Assembly (NCBI GenBank): GCA_021155905.1
Contig: JAJNBG010000007.1
Span: 1-64,000, forward strand
Source of the DNA: Bacteroidota bacterium
GTDB lineage: Bacteria > Bacteroidota > Bacteroidia > B-17B0 > Aurantibacillaceae
DNA: 64,000 nucleotides
Direction of reading: 5' to 3'
How positions within the stretch are numbered: position 1 is the stretch's first letter; every line of letters begins with the position of its first letter. The translations under genes and the position numbers were made by a program. Below are positions 1 through 8,167 of this stretch, piece by piece. Under the pieces are notes generated by a model. That model worked only from the letters and a program-made list of their open reading frames with translations. It ran no database searches and had not been told where the DNA came from.

Positions 1-155
1 TGTAGAAATTCTATTCATAAATTTATCGTTTAATAATCGATTAAATTAGTTGTTTTCCCGACAAAAACAAAACTAAATCAAAAAAAACGTTAAGTTTTTG
101 ACAATGTCATGGACTTGTAAACACAGATTTGTTAGTTAAATCGCATAAAAAACTT

Positions 156-187
156 CCAAAAAATCGCTTTTTCAAGCGCTTTTTTGG
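156..187 (-). terminator. Rho-independent terminator of the 216-1346 gene
   Basis: Read on the minus strand, a stem pairs an A-rich left arm ending GCGCTT with AAGCG followed by a T-run, flanked by CC/GG. It lies about 30 nt beyond the stop of the minus-strand gene at 216-1346, where a terminator for the three-gene minus-strand group is expected. Confidence 0.7.
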
Positions 188-215
188 AGATTTTAGTTGG
201 GATCTGGAACTTCAG

Positions 216-1346
216 TTATTTATTCTTTGCATTAAAACCTAACGAGGCACCGATTCTAAATCCGTCTTTGTTTGGAATCACATAGATATTTACCGGCAAA
301 TTCAGTTTTCCTGATTTAAAGGTTCGGCCAAAGGCCAATACAAAGCCAGTTTGTAAAGCATAATCTCCCCTGCTATCCAAACGTTCCTTTATTTGAAATG
401 GATTTTTAACATCTTTATTCTCAGGTTTTTCCATCCATTCCTGTTCACGGTGCCAGGTATTAGTTTCGTCATAATAACCTTTTGACTTCGGCGATAAATT
501 AAGAGTTGGCCCTAAAGCAAACTCCCAGCCGTTTACGTTACTTCTTAAACCGTGCAATAAAGAAAACCCCGGAATAAAATAACCCTGATCTACCCCGGTA
601 ACCATAGGGACAAATTCAAATAAAGCCTGGATTTTTCCTTCATTTAAATATTGCTTTTCAAACTGGTACCCAAACTGAAACATAACCGGGAAGGCTTCGA
701 AGCCTCCTGAGGATTTATCAGCCTGGATGATGTTCGCTACATTTCCTGTATAAGTTACAAAGCCTAATCGGGGCCCATCAAGTCTTAAACGTTCTTTCTT
801 TGGATTATTCAGGGTATTATCGAGACTATTTCGTTGGGTTAATTTAGTCAGTACGTTCTGGTCAACCGATTTATTAAACATGGTCCTCACCGTTATATTA
901 GTGAAAGCCTGCAGTTCCTCAGGCAAATTCAAAAATTCCATAACTGTAGTTCTCTCAATACTCTTTGATTTAACATCAATCAGTCGCAAAATATAAATGA
1001 TTGTTTTTGGATATTGCTCAATACTGCCACTCAGCATTTTATCGGACTGAATTGTTTCACCTATTTCTGTCAAACATAATTTACCATAACAGTTATTGAT
1101 GCTGAGTTTGTTTTTTTCTACCATATAGGCCACATCATATCTGTCCATGACATCAAACGTATCTAGCTTCTCTAATTCTGTCCTTACTAAATTTCCCATT
1201 AGCAATGGATCGTTTTTTAATCCATTAATATCTATGGATAAAATAGTTAATGTAGGCCTCTGATTACCACGAGTTTGAGCAATTCCTGAATTAATCAATA
1301 AATGGGCCACTCCCACTAAGATGAATATTTTGACTTTATTTTTCAT
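216..1346 (-). CDS. Secreted protein, CsgG/TolB-N-like N-terminus and beta-rich C-terminus
   Basis: 376 aa with a signal peptide (residues 1-23, ending GIAQ). Residues about 33-150 read like the nucleotide-binding-like fold of CsgG/FlgO/TolB-N proteins: a beta strand (LTILSIDINGL), a helix with LVRTELEKLDTFDVMDRYDV, two Cys, then SDKMLSGSIEQY. Residues about 195-376 alternate polar and aromatic residues (LGFVTYTGN, FQFGYQFEK, YALQTGFVLAFGR) and look like an outer-membrane barrel or beta-sandwich. The family call is by eye. It is last in a minus-strand group with 1379-1546 and 1572-2249 and is followed by a terminator. Likely an envelope protein; precise function unknown. Confidence 0.6.
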   Translation of the reverse strand: MKNKVKIFILVGVAHLLINSGIAQTRGNQRPTLTILSIDINGLKNDPLLMGNLVRTELEKLDTFDVMDRYDVAYMVEKNKLSINNCYGKLCLTEIGETIQSDKMLSGSIEQYPKTIIYILRLIDVKSKSIERTTVMEFLNLPEELQAFTNITVRTMFNKSVDQNVLTKLTQRNSLDNTLNNPKKERLRLDGPRLGFVTYTGNVANIIQADKSSGGFEAFPVMFQFGYQFEKQYLNEGKIQALFEFVPMVTGVDQGYFIPGFSLLHGLRSNVNGWEFALGPTLNLSPKSKGYYDETNTWHREQEWMEKPENKDVKNPFQIKERLDSRGDYALQTGFVLAFGRTFKSGKLNLPVNIYVIPNKDGFRIGASLGFNAKNK

Positions 1347-1378
1347 GTTTTTGGTTTTTAAGTTTATACTTTCTTGGG

Positions 1379-1546
1379 TTAATGTATCATATCAAAGAAA
1401 CAAGTAAGAATATTGGATCTTCCCTTCTCGCTTCCGTACAAATACTGAATATTTATGATGGTAGCTTTAGTAATGATAGCTGCTAATAGTATCAATGTAG
1501 AACATAGAGTAATACCAGTCATCCTTTTTAGGGTTTGTGTTTTCAT
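1379..1546 (-). CDS. Small protein with an N-terminal hydrophobic segment
   Basis: 55 aa if the ATG at 1544-1546 is used (a longer in-frame start at 1588 would overlap the upstream gene). The N-terminus MKTQTLKRMTGI is followed by a hydrophobic stretch (CSTLILLAAIITKA), typical of a signal peptide or single membrane anchor; the remaining roughly 25 residues show nothing recognisable. It lies between two secreted-protein genes on the same strand with 25-35 nt gaps, which supports co-transcription. It could also be a non-coding spacer, so confidence is moderate. Confidence 0.4.
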   Translation of the reverse strand: MKTQTLKRMTGITLCSTLILLAAIITKATIINIQYLYGSEKGRSNILTCFFDMIH

Positions 1547-1571
1547 GTTTTTTATATTTATAAAAAAAGAG

Positions 1572-2249
1572 TTAATAGATAATTTCACCTTGAGTATACT
1601 TTTTAAGAATCTCCAACTTTTTTGCTTTTGATTTATTTTTATATATTGAAAAAACTACATGTCCGGATACTCTAAGGGCAACGCCTGCTGCTACTCCGGC
1701 AATAAAAAGGGTTGCAGCTCCATTATCTCCTGCATATGCCATCCCAACTGCAGACAGAGAAGTAATTGCAGGAACAACAAAGCCTAAAGCAAATAAACCA
1801 GGAGCTAAAGCTCTTTTATTGCGATCATACAACTCCAATCTTTTAACATCCTTAATTAAGTTTATTTGATTTTCTGATAAAGAATTATTCCTCAATAACT
1901 GCTGAGTTTTAAATTGGCCCAAATGCTTACCACCATAATAAATTTTGGTATCTATTAACTGCAACCCATTATTTATTGCAGATACTTCTTTAGGGTTAGA
2001 ATTAAAAGTGGTGATGGTATCAATTTTACCATTTGAATATCTAATTCTGTTAATGTCTTTCTTTAAAACTATATACGTTGGCCCGGATAAATTGTCAAAT
2101 CTGTGGCATTTAATCTCGGAAATTCCCACTTCATTAATTTTAGCACTAACGATTGTTGCGTCATTGAAATAAATTGTGTCTTGAGCATTTGTAATTAATG
2201 CTGCTAGTAAAAATATAATGCTTGTGGTTATTCTTGCCTGGCTTTTCAT
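1572..2249 (-). CDS. Secreted/membrane protein of unknown function
   Basis: About 225 aa, starting at MKSQARITTS (a second ATG lies two codons upstream at 2255). A signal peptide ends at ITNAQ. Residues about 25-70 (DTIYFNDATIVSAKI, then YVLKK-like strands) resemble a short beta domain frequent in Bacteroidota secreted proteins. A hydrophobic Gly/Ala-rich region around residues 150-200 (GLFALGFVVPAITSL, LFIAGVAAGVAL) can form two membrane helices and is followed by a Lys-rich tail. It is divergent from the HTH regulator at 2470 with a shared 220-nt upstream region, so it is a plausible target of that regulator. No function can be named. Confidence 0.6.
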   Translation of the reverse strand: MKSQARITTSIIFLLAALITNAQDTIYFNDATIVSAKINEVGISEIKCHRFDNLSGPTYIVLKKDINRIRYSNGKIDTITTFNSNPKEVSAINNGLQLIDTKIYYGGKHLGQFKTQQLLRNNSLSENQINLIKDVKRLELYDRNKRALAPGLFALGFVVPAITSLSAVGMAYAGDNGAATLFIAGVAAGVALRVSGHVVFSIYKNKSKAKKLEILKKYTQGEIIY

Positions 2250-2410
2250 AATCATTAGGTTGGTTTATAGTTCAAAATTAGATCAGAGCTAAAGCCAAAT
2301 GAAACGGCATTACGGTTCATTATTGGAATTTTTTGCATTTTCTTCAAAATCAAGTGGAATCTGTTTCATTTATTTGCAATGTTTTTACAATAAATCCTTA
2401 CTGAAAAGCA

Positions 2411-2435
2411 GTTTTTTGCAAAAAATGCAAAAAAC
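2411..2435. promoter_or_regulatory. Perfect inverted repeat, candidate operator
   Basis: A 10-bp perfect inverted repeat: GTTTTTTGCA (2411-2420), a 5-nt A spacer, and TGCAAAAAAC (2426-2435). A half-site-like TTTTTTGCAT lies near 2330-2339. It sits 35 nt before the start of the HTH gene at 2470 and within the divergent region shared with the gene ending at 1572. Position and symmetry fit an autoregulatory operator; this is inference, and poly-A/T runs inflate the symmetry. Confidence 0.4.
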
Positions 2436-2469
2436 TTCTACATTTATTAGTAATTAAACCCAAAAATAA

Positions 2470-3471
2470 ATGGCAAAAAAAACTGAGTTTGAAATGCAGG
2501 ACGTGTTTATCAAACATTTAAAGCAAGCCGTTCCATCTAATGTGTCATTGGTAGATGAGATCGCAGATTTGCTGCATATCAGTAATGACAGTGCCTACCG
2601 TCGGTTAAGAAATGAAACTGTCTTGAGTCTGGATGAAACTTATAAAATCTGCAAGCATTATAGAATCTCAGTGGATTCAGTATTTTCAAATAAAGGCGAT
2701 TCAGTTACCTGTAACTACATCAAGCTAACGGATTCCGCGGAAAATTTTGAAAACTATTTATCCGGATTATTACATCAGCTAACGCGTCTTCAAAAAGCGG
2801 ATGATTCTAAAATTATTTATGCGGCCGAAGAAATTCCCATTTTTCATTCTTTCTATTCAAAACAACTGGCAGCCTTCAAATTATTTTACTGGCAAAGGTC
2901 TGTTCTGAACATTCCAGAATATCAGACCAAGAAATTTGAATGGAACCTCATCCCCGAAAAACAATTAGCAATTGCCAATGATATTTACCAGGCTTATTTG
3001 AAAATTCCAAGTACTGAAATCTGGACGACCGAAACTGTTCAAACCACCATTAAACAAATTGAATATTATTTTGAATCTGGAGCTTTTAAAGAAAAGGAAG
3101 ATTGCATCATCGTTTTAAATGAATTAAAAAAAATGATGCAGACGATTCATGTCTTTGCTGAAAATGAAAATAAAAACGAGCAAGCGACTTCTGTCGTACC
3201 ATTTAATTTATACAACAGCGACCTGGTGATTGGCACCAACTGCATTTACGTAAATTTAAACAACTCTGTATTTTCATACATATCATTCAATACCATGAAC
3301 TCCCTAACAACGGGTAACCAGCAATTCTGTGAAGAAATTGAACACTGGATGAAAAATCTTATTAAAAAATCGACACTGATCAGTAGCATCGCTGAAAAGC
3401 AGCGCTTCCAGTTTTTTAGTAAAGCCTATAAGGCCATTGATCAATGTGTTGAACGCATCAAAAACTATTAG
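2470..3471 (+). CDS. HTH transcriptional regulator, Bacteroidota-specific type
   Basis: 333 aa. Residues about 22-65 form a helix-turn-helix (VDEIADLLHISNDSAYRRLR, then LSLDETYKICKHYRISVDSVF) like Cro/C1-type domains of a class of Bacteroidota regulators. The remaining 260 residues are mostly helical, without a recognisable ligand-binding or receiver domain. No signal peptide or membrane segment is present, so it acts in the cytoplasm. A perfect inverted repeat at 2411-2435 just upstream suggests autoregulation and control of the divergent secreted-protein genes. It is followed 51 nt later by a T9SS cargo gene on the same strand, which may be co-transcribed. Confidence 0.7.
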   Translation: MAKKTEFEMQDVFIKHLKQAVPSNVSLVDEIADLLHISNDSAYRRLRNETVLSLDETYKICKHYRISVDSVFSNKGDSVTCNYIKLTDSAENFENYLSGLLHQLTRLQKADDSKIIYAAEEIPIFHSFYSKQLAAFKLFYWQRSVLNIPEYQTKKFEWNLIPEKQLAIANDIYQAYLKIPSTEIWTTETVQTTIKQIEYYFESGAFKEKEDCIIVLNELKKMMQTIHVFAENENKNEQATSVVPFNLYNSDLVIGTNCIYVNLNNSVFSYISFNTMNSLTTGNQQFCEEIEHWMKNLIKKSTLISSIAEKQRFQFFSKAYKAIDQCVERIKNY

Positions 3472-3522
3472 ATAAATGTGAAACTTAAAAAATTATTATT
3501 AAATTTAATAAAACCAAACATC

Positions 3523-4440
3523 ATGAGATTTAAATACCTTATATTTTTAATATTAATCTCTTATTTTGGTAAGTCGCAAAATAACTTATTTAATTCAACA
3601 GCAGATTGGTCAATTTCCTCATATAATGTAAATATGACTTGTATTACTAATGATATATATAATTCTTATTTTAATGGCGATACCATTATAAATTCAAATC
3701 AATATTATAAATTATATAAAAGTGGCAATAAATATAGTCAGTCTGGCTGTCCTTCTATTTTCAATTATTACTATACAGATTTAAATCTGCACATTTTAAC
3801 AAGATATTTTAATAAAAAAATATATTTTATTGACTTAAATGCTTCTAATCCAACAGAAAAGATATTTTTAGATTATAACTTAAATATTGGAGATACTATT
3901 AAAAATGTTGGTTTTACAACAACTCCGTTTAATAATTTTTCTTTCGTCGTTAGTTCAATTGACAGCTTTTTATTGAATACTAGTTATTTTAAAATATTTA
4001 ATTTTTTTGATCAATATCAAGGGCAACATTTTTTAGTTGAAAAATTTGGGTCTTCATTTGGTTTTATTGAACCCTTCGTCCATTTTGAAATGGAAAGCCA
4101 CTTAAATTGTTATGTATCAAGCGGCATAACAAGATTTGTTAGCCCTAAAAATACTGATGCAAATTGTTCTTTAATAACAGGATTAAATAATCTTGATGAA
4201 AATAATTTAATATCAGTAAGTCCCAATCCAACAAATGGATTATTGAATATAAGTTACCCTCATCAGCAAAAAGAACCTATTAATGTCTATGTTAAAGATA
4301 TACTTGGAAAGGAAATGTCTATGACTCAAATATTTCAGAATCAAAATACAATTAACATTAATAATCTGAATTCAGGAATATATTTCATTGAATTTAAAAC
4401 ATTAAATGGCATTGTAATTAAAAAAATAATCAAAGAGTAA
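3523..4440 (+). CDS. Secreted protein with T9SS type A sorting domain
   Basis: 305 aa from the ATG at 3523, chosen because it begins a clean signal peptide (MRFKYLIFLILISYFGKSQ); an earlier in-frame ATG at 3478 adds a Lys/Leu extension. The last about 75 residues form a type A sorting domain: SVSPNPTNGLLNISY, then DILGKEM, LNSGIYFIEF and a Lys-rich end. The body has no recognised catalytic domain and resembles the T9SS protein at 31941-32816 in layout (N-terminal W-x-V/I, TDTII-like motif, FxLNxGD). Its codons are markedly more A/T-rich than ispD downstream, a possible sign of transfer. Expected at the cell surface or released. Confidence 0.75.
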   Translation: MRFKYLIFLILISYFGKSQNNLFNSTADWSISSYNVNMTCITNDIYNSYFNGDTIINSNQYYKLYKSGNKYSQSGCPSIFNYYYTDLNLHILTRYFNKKIYFIDLNASNPTEKIFLDYNLNIGDTIKNVGFTTTPFNNFSFVVSSIDSFLLNTSYFKIFNFFDQYQGQHFLVEKFGSSFGFIEPFVHFEMESHLNCYVSSGITRFVSPKNTDANCSLITGLNNLDENNLISVSPNPTNGLLNISYPHQQKEPINVYVKDILGKEMSMTQIFQNQNTININNLNSGIYFIEFKTLNGIVIKKIIKE

Positions 4441-4554
4441 TTCTTTTATTAAATCTAAGTTATAACTTTTTTTATCAGTCTCATTGTTTCTACTCTACAA
4501 CAATTACATTCCAATTAATCAATTGACTATTTGTCGAATTATCTAATTTAAATA

Positions 4555-5223
4555 ATGAATTCACAATATAACGTTATCATCGTTGCCGGAGGCACAGGCA
4601 CCAGAATGCAATCGACCGTTCCCAAACAATTTATTGAGATCAAAGGCAAGCCTGTGATGATTCATACGATTGAAAAATTCATTGAATTTGATGAATTCAT
4701 TAATGTCATCGTTTGCGTTCATAAAGATTTTATGACTGATGCCAATTTTATGCTGGCTGAGTATTTTCCGGACAGAACAATCCAAATGGTTCATGGCGGA
4801 GAAACACGTTTTCATTCGGTAAAAAATGGCCTCGAAAAAATTATCAATAAAAATGATGTCGTTGGAATCCATGATGCCGCCAGGCCCTTCGTTAGCGTTG
4901 AAACCATCAGGCGTTGTTTTGAAACGGCTGCACAAAAAGGAAATGCCATTCCGGTTTCACCTGTGAATGAAAGTTTACGAATGGTATCCAATGGAATAAA
5001 TAAAGCAGTGAGCAGAGACGATTACAAAATCGTTCAAACTCCCCAGTGTTTTTTAGTTTCAAAAATAAAAGAAGCATTTGAACAACCGTATTCACCTTTT
5101 TTCACTGATGATGCAACGGTGCTTGAAGGCATGGATGAAACCATTTACCTTGTAGACGGTAATCCCGAAAATGTGAAAATCACTAATCCGAATGATTTAA
5201 AATACGCAGAACTTTATTTATGA
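4555..5223 (+). CDS. ispD: 2-C-methyl-D-erythritol 4-phosphate cytidylyltransferase
   Basis: 222 aa, the usual IspD length. It transfers CMP from CTP to MEP in the non-mevalonate isoprenoid pathway. Family motifs are visible in order: the nucleotide-binding loop VAGGTGTRM (about 11-19) with PKQF, the GIHDAARPFV segment (about 103-112), QTPQCF, and FTDDATVLE near the C-terminus. The stop overlaps the start of the PolX/PHP gene by 4 nt (ATGA at 5220-5223), so the two are probably translationally coupled. IspD is favoured over other cytidylyltransferases such as TarI by the total set of motifs and length. Confidence 0.93.
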   Translation: MNSQYNVIIVAGGTGTRMQSTVPKQFIEIKGKPVMIHTIEKFIEFDEFINVIVCVHKDFMTDANFMLAEYFPDRTIQMVHGGETRFHSVKNGLEKIINKNDVVGIHDAARPFVSVETIRRCFETAAQKGNAIPVSPVNESLRMVSNGINKAVSRDDYKIVQTPQCFLVSKIKEAFEQPYSPFFTDDATVLEGMDETIYLVDGNPENVKITNPNDLKYAELYL

Positions 5224-6818
5224 TAACAACAGAAGATATTGCAGATGGATTAGAGATCACCGCTAAATTGATGGAACTTCATAATGAAAATCCATTCAAG
5301 GTGAAGGCAGTAACCAGCGCTGCCTATAAACTAAGTAAGACGCGTATTGATTTAGAAAACCAGTCTGTTGAAGAACTCACTAAAATAGAAGGTATTGGCA
5401 AAAGTCTTGCTGAAAAAATAATGGAATTCATTTCCACCGGTACCACTAAAGAATTACGTGATCTTACAGCCAATACACCGGCCGGTGTGATTGAAATGCT
5501 GGGTATTAAAGGTTTGGGTCCTAAAAAAGTGAGGCAGTTATGGGTAGAACTTGAGTTGGAAAGTGTCACAGATCTTCTATACGCCTGTCATGAAAACAGG
5601 TTGGTTGAATTAAAAGGTTTTGGTGCGAAAACACAAAATACAATCATCCAAAACATCGAATTCAAAATAAAAAATACAGGATGGTTCCATTATGCCTATG
5701 CGGAAAAAATTGGACTGCAAATTATAAATGCCATTAAAGAACAAACTGACCTGGTGAGCTTTACAGGCGCAATGTATCGCCATTGTGAAGTCATTGAAGA
5801 AATCGACATTCTGGTTGGCGATGAAAGCATCGACCTGGATGAATTTGTTTCAGAAAACATCCCGGTCAATTTTATCCAGGTAAATCCAACCGTATTCTTC
5901 AGAAAACTTGTCGAAACATCCGGCACCAAAGAACACCTGGATGGCATTAATTTTAAATCACTGGAAACAAAATTATACAAGAATGAAGAAGACGTTTATG
6001 CCAATTTAAAAATTCAGTATTGTGAACCGGAGTTACGTGAAGGATTATTTGAATTAGATAAAGCAAAAAACCATCAGCTCCCGAAACTGGTAGAGATGAG
6101 CGATCTGAAAGGAATTTTACATAACCACACCACTTACAGTGACGGAATGAATTCGTTGCAGGAGATGGCTGAGTATTGCAAACAGTTAGGTTACCAGTAT
6201 TTAGGAATCTGCGATCATTCACAAACGGCTGTGTATGCCGGCGGACTAAAACCGGAAACAATTTTATTGCAGCAACAGGAGATAGAGAAATTAAATCAGC
6301 AATTATTTCCCTTCAAAATTTTTAAAGGAATCGAAAGCGATATCCTTGGCAATGGCAATTTGGACTATGAAGAAGAAGTCCTCAAATCATTTGATTTCAT
6401 AGTCGCTTCCATTCATGCGAATTTAAAAATGGATGAAGATAAAGCAACTGCCCGTTTAATAAAAGCGATTGAGAATCCTTATACAACAATTTTGGGTCAT
6501 CCTACAGGTCGACTGTTACTCGGACGTCCGGGGTACCCGATTGATCACAAAAAAATTATTGATGCCTGTGCGGCCAATAAAGTAGTGATCGAACTGAATG
6601 CACACCCTTACCGCCTGGATATTGATTGGCGATTGATTCCTTATTGCCTTGAAAAAGGAGTGATGATCTCAATCAATCCGGATGCGCATCAATTAAAAGG
6701 CTACCATGATATGCGTTATGGAACCTATGTAGCGAGGAAAGGTCTTTTAACAAAAGATAACTGCTTAAACGCAATGGATTTAAATACATTTGAAAATTAT
6801 CTATCGTCAAAAAAATAA
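5220..6818 (+). CDS. PolX-like protein with degenerate polymerase palm and intact PHP domain
   Basis: 532 aa. Helix-hairpin-helix motifs lie at about 55-66 (IEGIGKSLAEKI), 93-107 (LGIKGLGPKKVRQLW) and 130-142 (ELKGFGAKTQN). The PolX palm follows at about 182-240 (GAMYRHCEVIEEIDILV, TSGTKEHL), then a C-terminal PHP phosphoesterase domain with HNH (301-303), CDHS (331-334), GIESDI (370-375), SIHA, GHPTG and NPDAH. The canonical PolX catalytic triad DxD...D reads E194-I-D196 and N217 here, so polymerase activity is doubtful, while the PHP metal ligands look complete and a 3'-5' exonuclease or phosphatase role is likely. It is coupled to ispD. Confidence 0.85.
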   Translation: MITTEDIADGLEITAKLMELHNENPFKVKAVTSAAYKLSKTRIDLENQSVEELTKIEGIGKSLAEKIMEFISTGTTKELRDLTANTPAGVIEMLGIKGLGPKKVRQLWVELELESVTDLLYACHENRLVELKGFGAKTQNTIIQNIEFKIKNTGWFHYAYAEKIGLQIINAIKEQTDLVSFTGAMYRHCEVIEEIDILVGDESIDLDEFVSENIPVNFIQVNPTVFFRKLVETSGTKEHLDGINFKSLETKLYKNEEDVYANLKIQYCEPELREGLFELDKAKNHQLPKLVEMSDLKGILHNHTTYSDGMNSLQEMAEYCKQLGYQYLGICDHSQTAVYAGGLKPETILLQQQEIEKLNQQLFPFKIFKGIESDILGNGNLDYEEEVLKSFDFIVASIHANLKMDEDKATARLIKAIENPYTTILGHPTGRLLLGRPGYPIDHKKIIDACAANKVVIELNAHPYRLDIDWRLIPYCLEKGVMISINPDAHQLKGYHDMRYGTYVARKGLLTKDNCLNAMDLNTFENYLSSKK

Positions 6819-6825
6819 TCGATTC

Positions 6826-7269
6826 GTGGTGAAGCTTTCATTTCTTATAATGATCGCTCCCTTTATTTCTTTCGCTCAAACGGATAGCTGTGCTTTTTTC
6901 GGGAACCGGGCAATATATCCTTACTACAATCCTGAACCAAAAAATTCAAAGAATTTCTATACAATTAAAAATGATTTTAGAAAAATCATAACAGCTAAAA
7001 CTAATTTCGACGGCATTATCTCTGTTATCTTTTTCATCAATTATAAAGGTGAAACCGGTTATTATTCTACGAAGCTTTGCGATTTGAATTACCAGGAGTT
7101 ACCTGAAGCCAATGACATTAAAGAGTTATGTTCCCAGGTTTTAACAGCCGTCGAACAAAGCGGACCATGGATCGCGCCAGTCGATGATAAAAACAAAACA
7201 CTTAACTCCCGTAAATTTTATTCCTTCCGGTTTAATAAAGGCAATCTTATTGAAATACTTCCTAAATAG
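6826..7269 (+). CDS. Secreted TonB C-terminal-like protein
   Basis: About 147 aa from a GTG start at 6826 (a second GTG is at 6829), chosen because it opens a signal peptide (VVKLSFLIMIAPFISFAQ); an in-frame TTG at 6790 would overlap the previous gene. The body (FDGIISVIFFINYKGETGYY, then helix NDIKELCSQVLTAVEQSGPW) resembles the TonB C-terminal/energy-transducer fold of short Bacteroidota periplasmic proteins. No membrane anchor besides the signal peptide is present. Its end overlaps the next gene. Function unknown; start uncertain. Confidence 0.5.
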   Translation: MVKLSFLIMIAPFISFAQTDSCAFFGNRAIYPYYNPEPKNSKNFYTIKNDFRKIITAKTNFDGIISVIFFINYKGETGYYSTKLCDLNYQELPEANDIKELCSQVLTAVEQSGPWIAPVDDKNKTLNSRKFYSFRFNKGNLIEILPK

Positions 7270-8146
7270 TTACCTGCTTTTTAGCCTGTTGTTTTGCTTT
7301 AGAATGGAAGCACAAAAGGATACACTTGCCTTATTTTATCGCTTGGGACATTGTACACCACATTGTGATGCCAGGATAATATTAGATACACTTGAACAAA
7401 AGAAGCTGAACAAAGAGCAGATTCTTGATATCGGCACATACATCGCTTACCATGGAAATGATCAATGCGCCAACGAACTTATGAAATTATGTATTTCTAA
7501 AAATGATTCGATTACAGCAGGAAACTGGCACACCTACTCCGTTCAAAATACAAAGAACGGAAACTATGCAGAATCATTCCAGGCATTGGAGAAAAGCCTC
7601 GCGATTAATGCAAAAGAAATGGAAGGATACTACGGTTGGGTGCTATTATACTATTACCGGGATTATGAAAGGGCTCTGCAACATTTAAATCACTACGATT
7701 CGCTAACTCCAAACGATGTGGATGCGCCGGTTGGTGAAAACATCCATTTTTTAAAAGGCATTTGTTATTATCAATTAGGTCAATACCAAAAAGCCATTCA
7801 GGAATTTGAAATCAATGAAAAATTTGAGATCAGCCATTTCGGCCAAAAAAACTGCAACACCTATATTTATTTTTACATCGCGCGTTCCTATGAAAAATTA
7901 AATGATTGGAAACGAGCGGAATCCTATTACAAAAAAGCCATTAAACAATCTCATTTTCCTGTTGAAGCAAATTTTTATTTAGGGCTTTTATACAAGCAGT
8001 TACAAAAACCGCAGCTTGCAAAGAAACATTTAGAGCAATCTTTGAAATTTATAACACAGGGCTACAAGCAGCAGGACGTGTACGTTGAGCTGTTTGACGA
8101 GGTCTATCCACAGCAAATTGAGGAGGCACTGAGTTCGTTTAAATAA
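7250..8146 (+). CDS. Secreted TPR-repeat protein
   Basis: About 298 aa from a TTG at 7250, which yields a good signal peptide (LKYFLNSYLLFSLLFCFR, then MEAQ); the ATG at 7184 gives an atypical N-terminus and an 86-nt overlap with the preceding gene. At least four tetratricopeptide repeats follow, for example NYAESFQALEKSLAINAKEM, QLGQYQKAIQEFEINEKF, KLNDWKRAESYYKKAIKQ and QKPQLAKKHLEQSLKF. TPR domains mediate protein contacts; a periplasmic scaffold role is likely but the partner is unknown. Both this gene and the previous one seem to lack a good ATG start. Confidence 0.6.
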   Translation: MKYFLNSYLLFSLLFCFRMEAQKDTLALFYRLGHCTPHCDARIILDTLEQKKLNKEQILDIGTYIAYHGNDQCANELMKLCISKNDSITAGNWHTYSVQNTKNGNYAESFQALEKSLAINAKEMEGYYGWVLLYYYRDYERALQHLNHYDSLTPNDVDAPVGENIHFLKGICYYQLGQYQKAIQEFEINEKFEISHFGQKNCNTYIYFYIARSYEKLNDWKRAESYYKKAIKQSHFPVEANFYLGLLYKQLQKPQLAKKHLEQSLKFITQGYKQQDVYVELFDEVYPQQIEEALSSFK

Positions 8147-8167
8147 TAATATGCTTATTTTTGTTTT

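Noticed and set aside
4457..4472. Small palindrome with T-run after the T9SS gene
   Set aside because: Stem is only four pairs with a loop; too weak to call a terminator.
4561..4935. 124-aa frame antisense to ispD
   Set aside because: Shadow of a conserved gene; no independent features.
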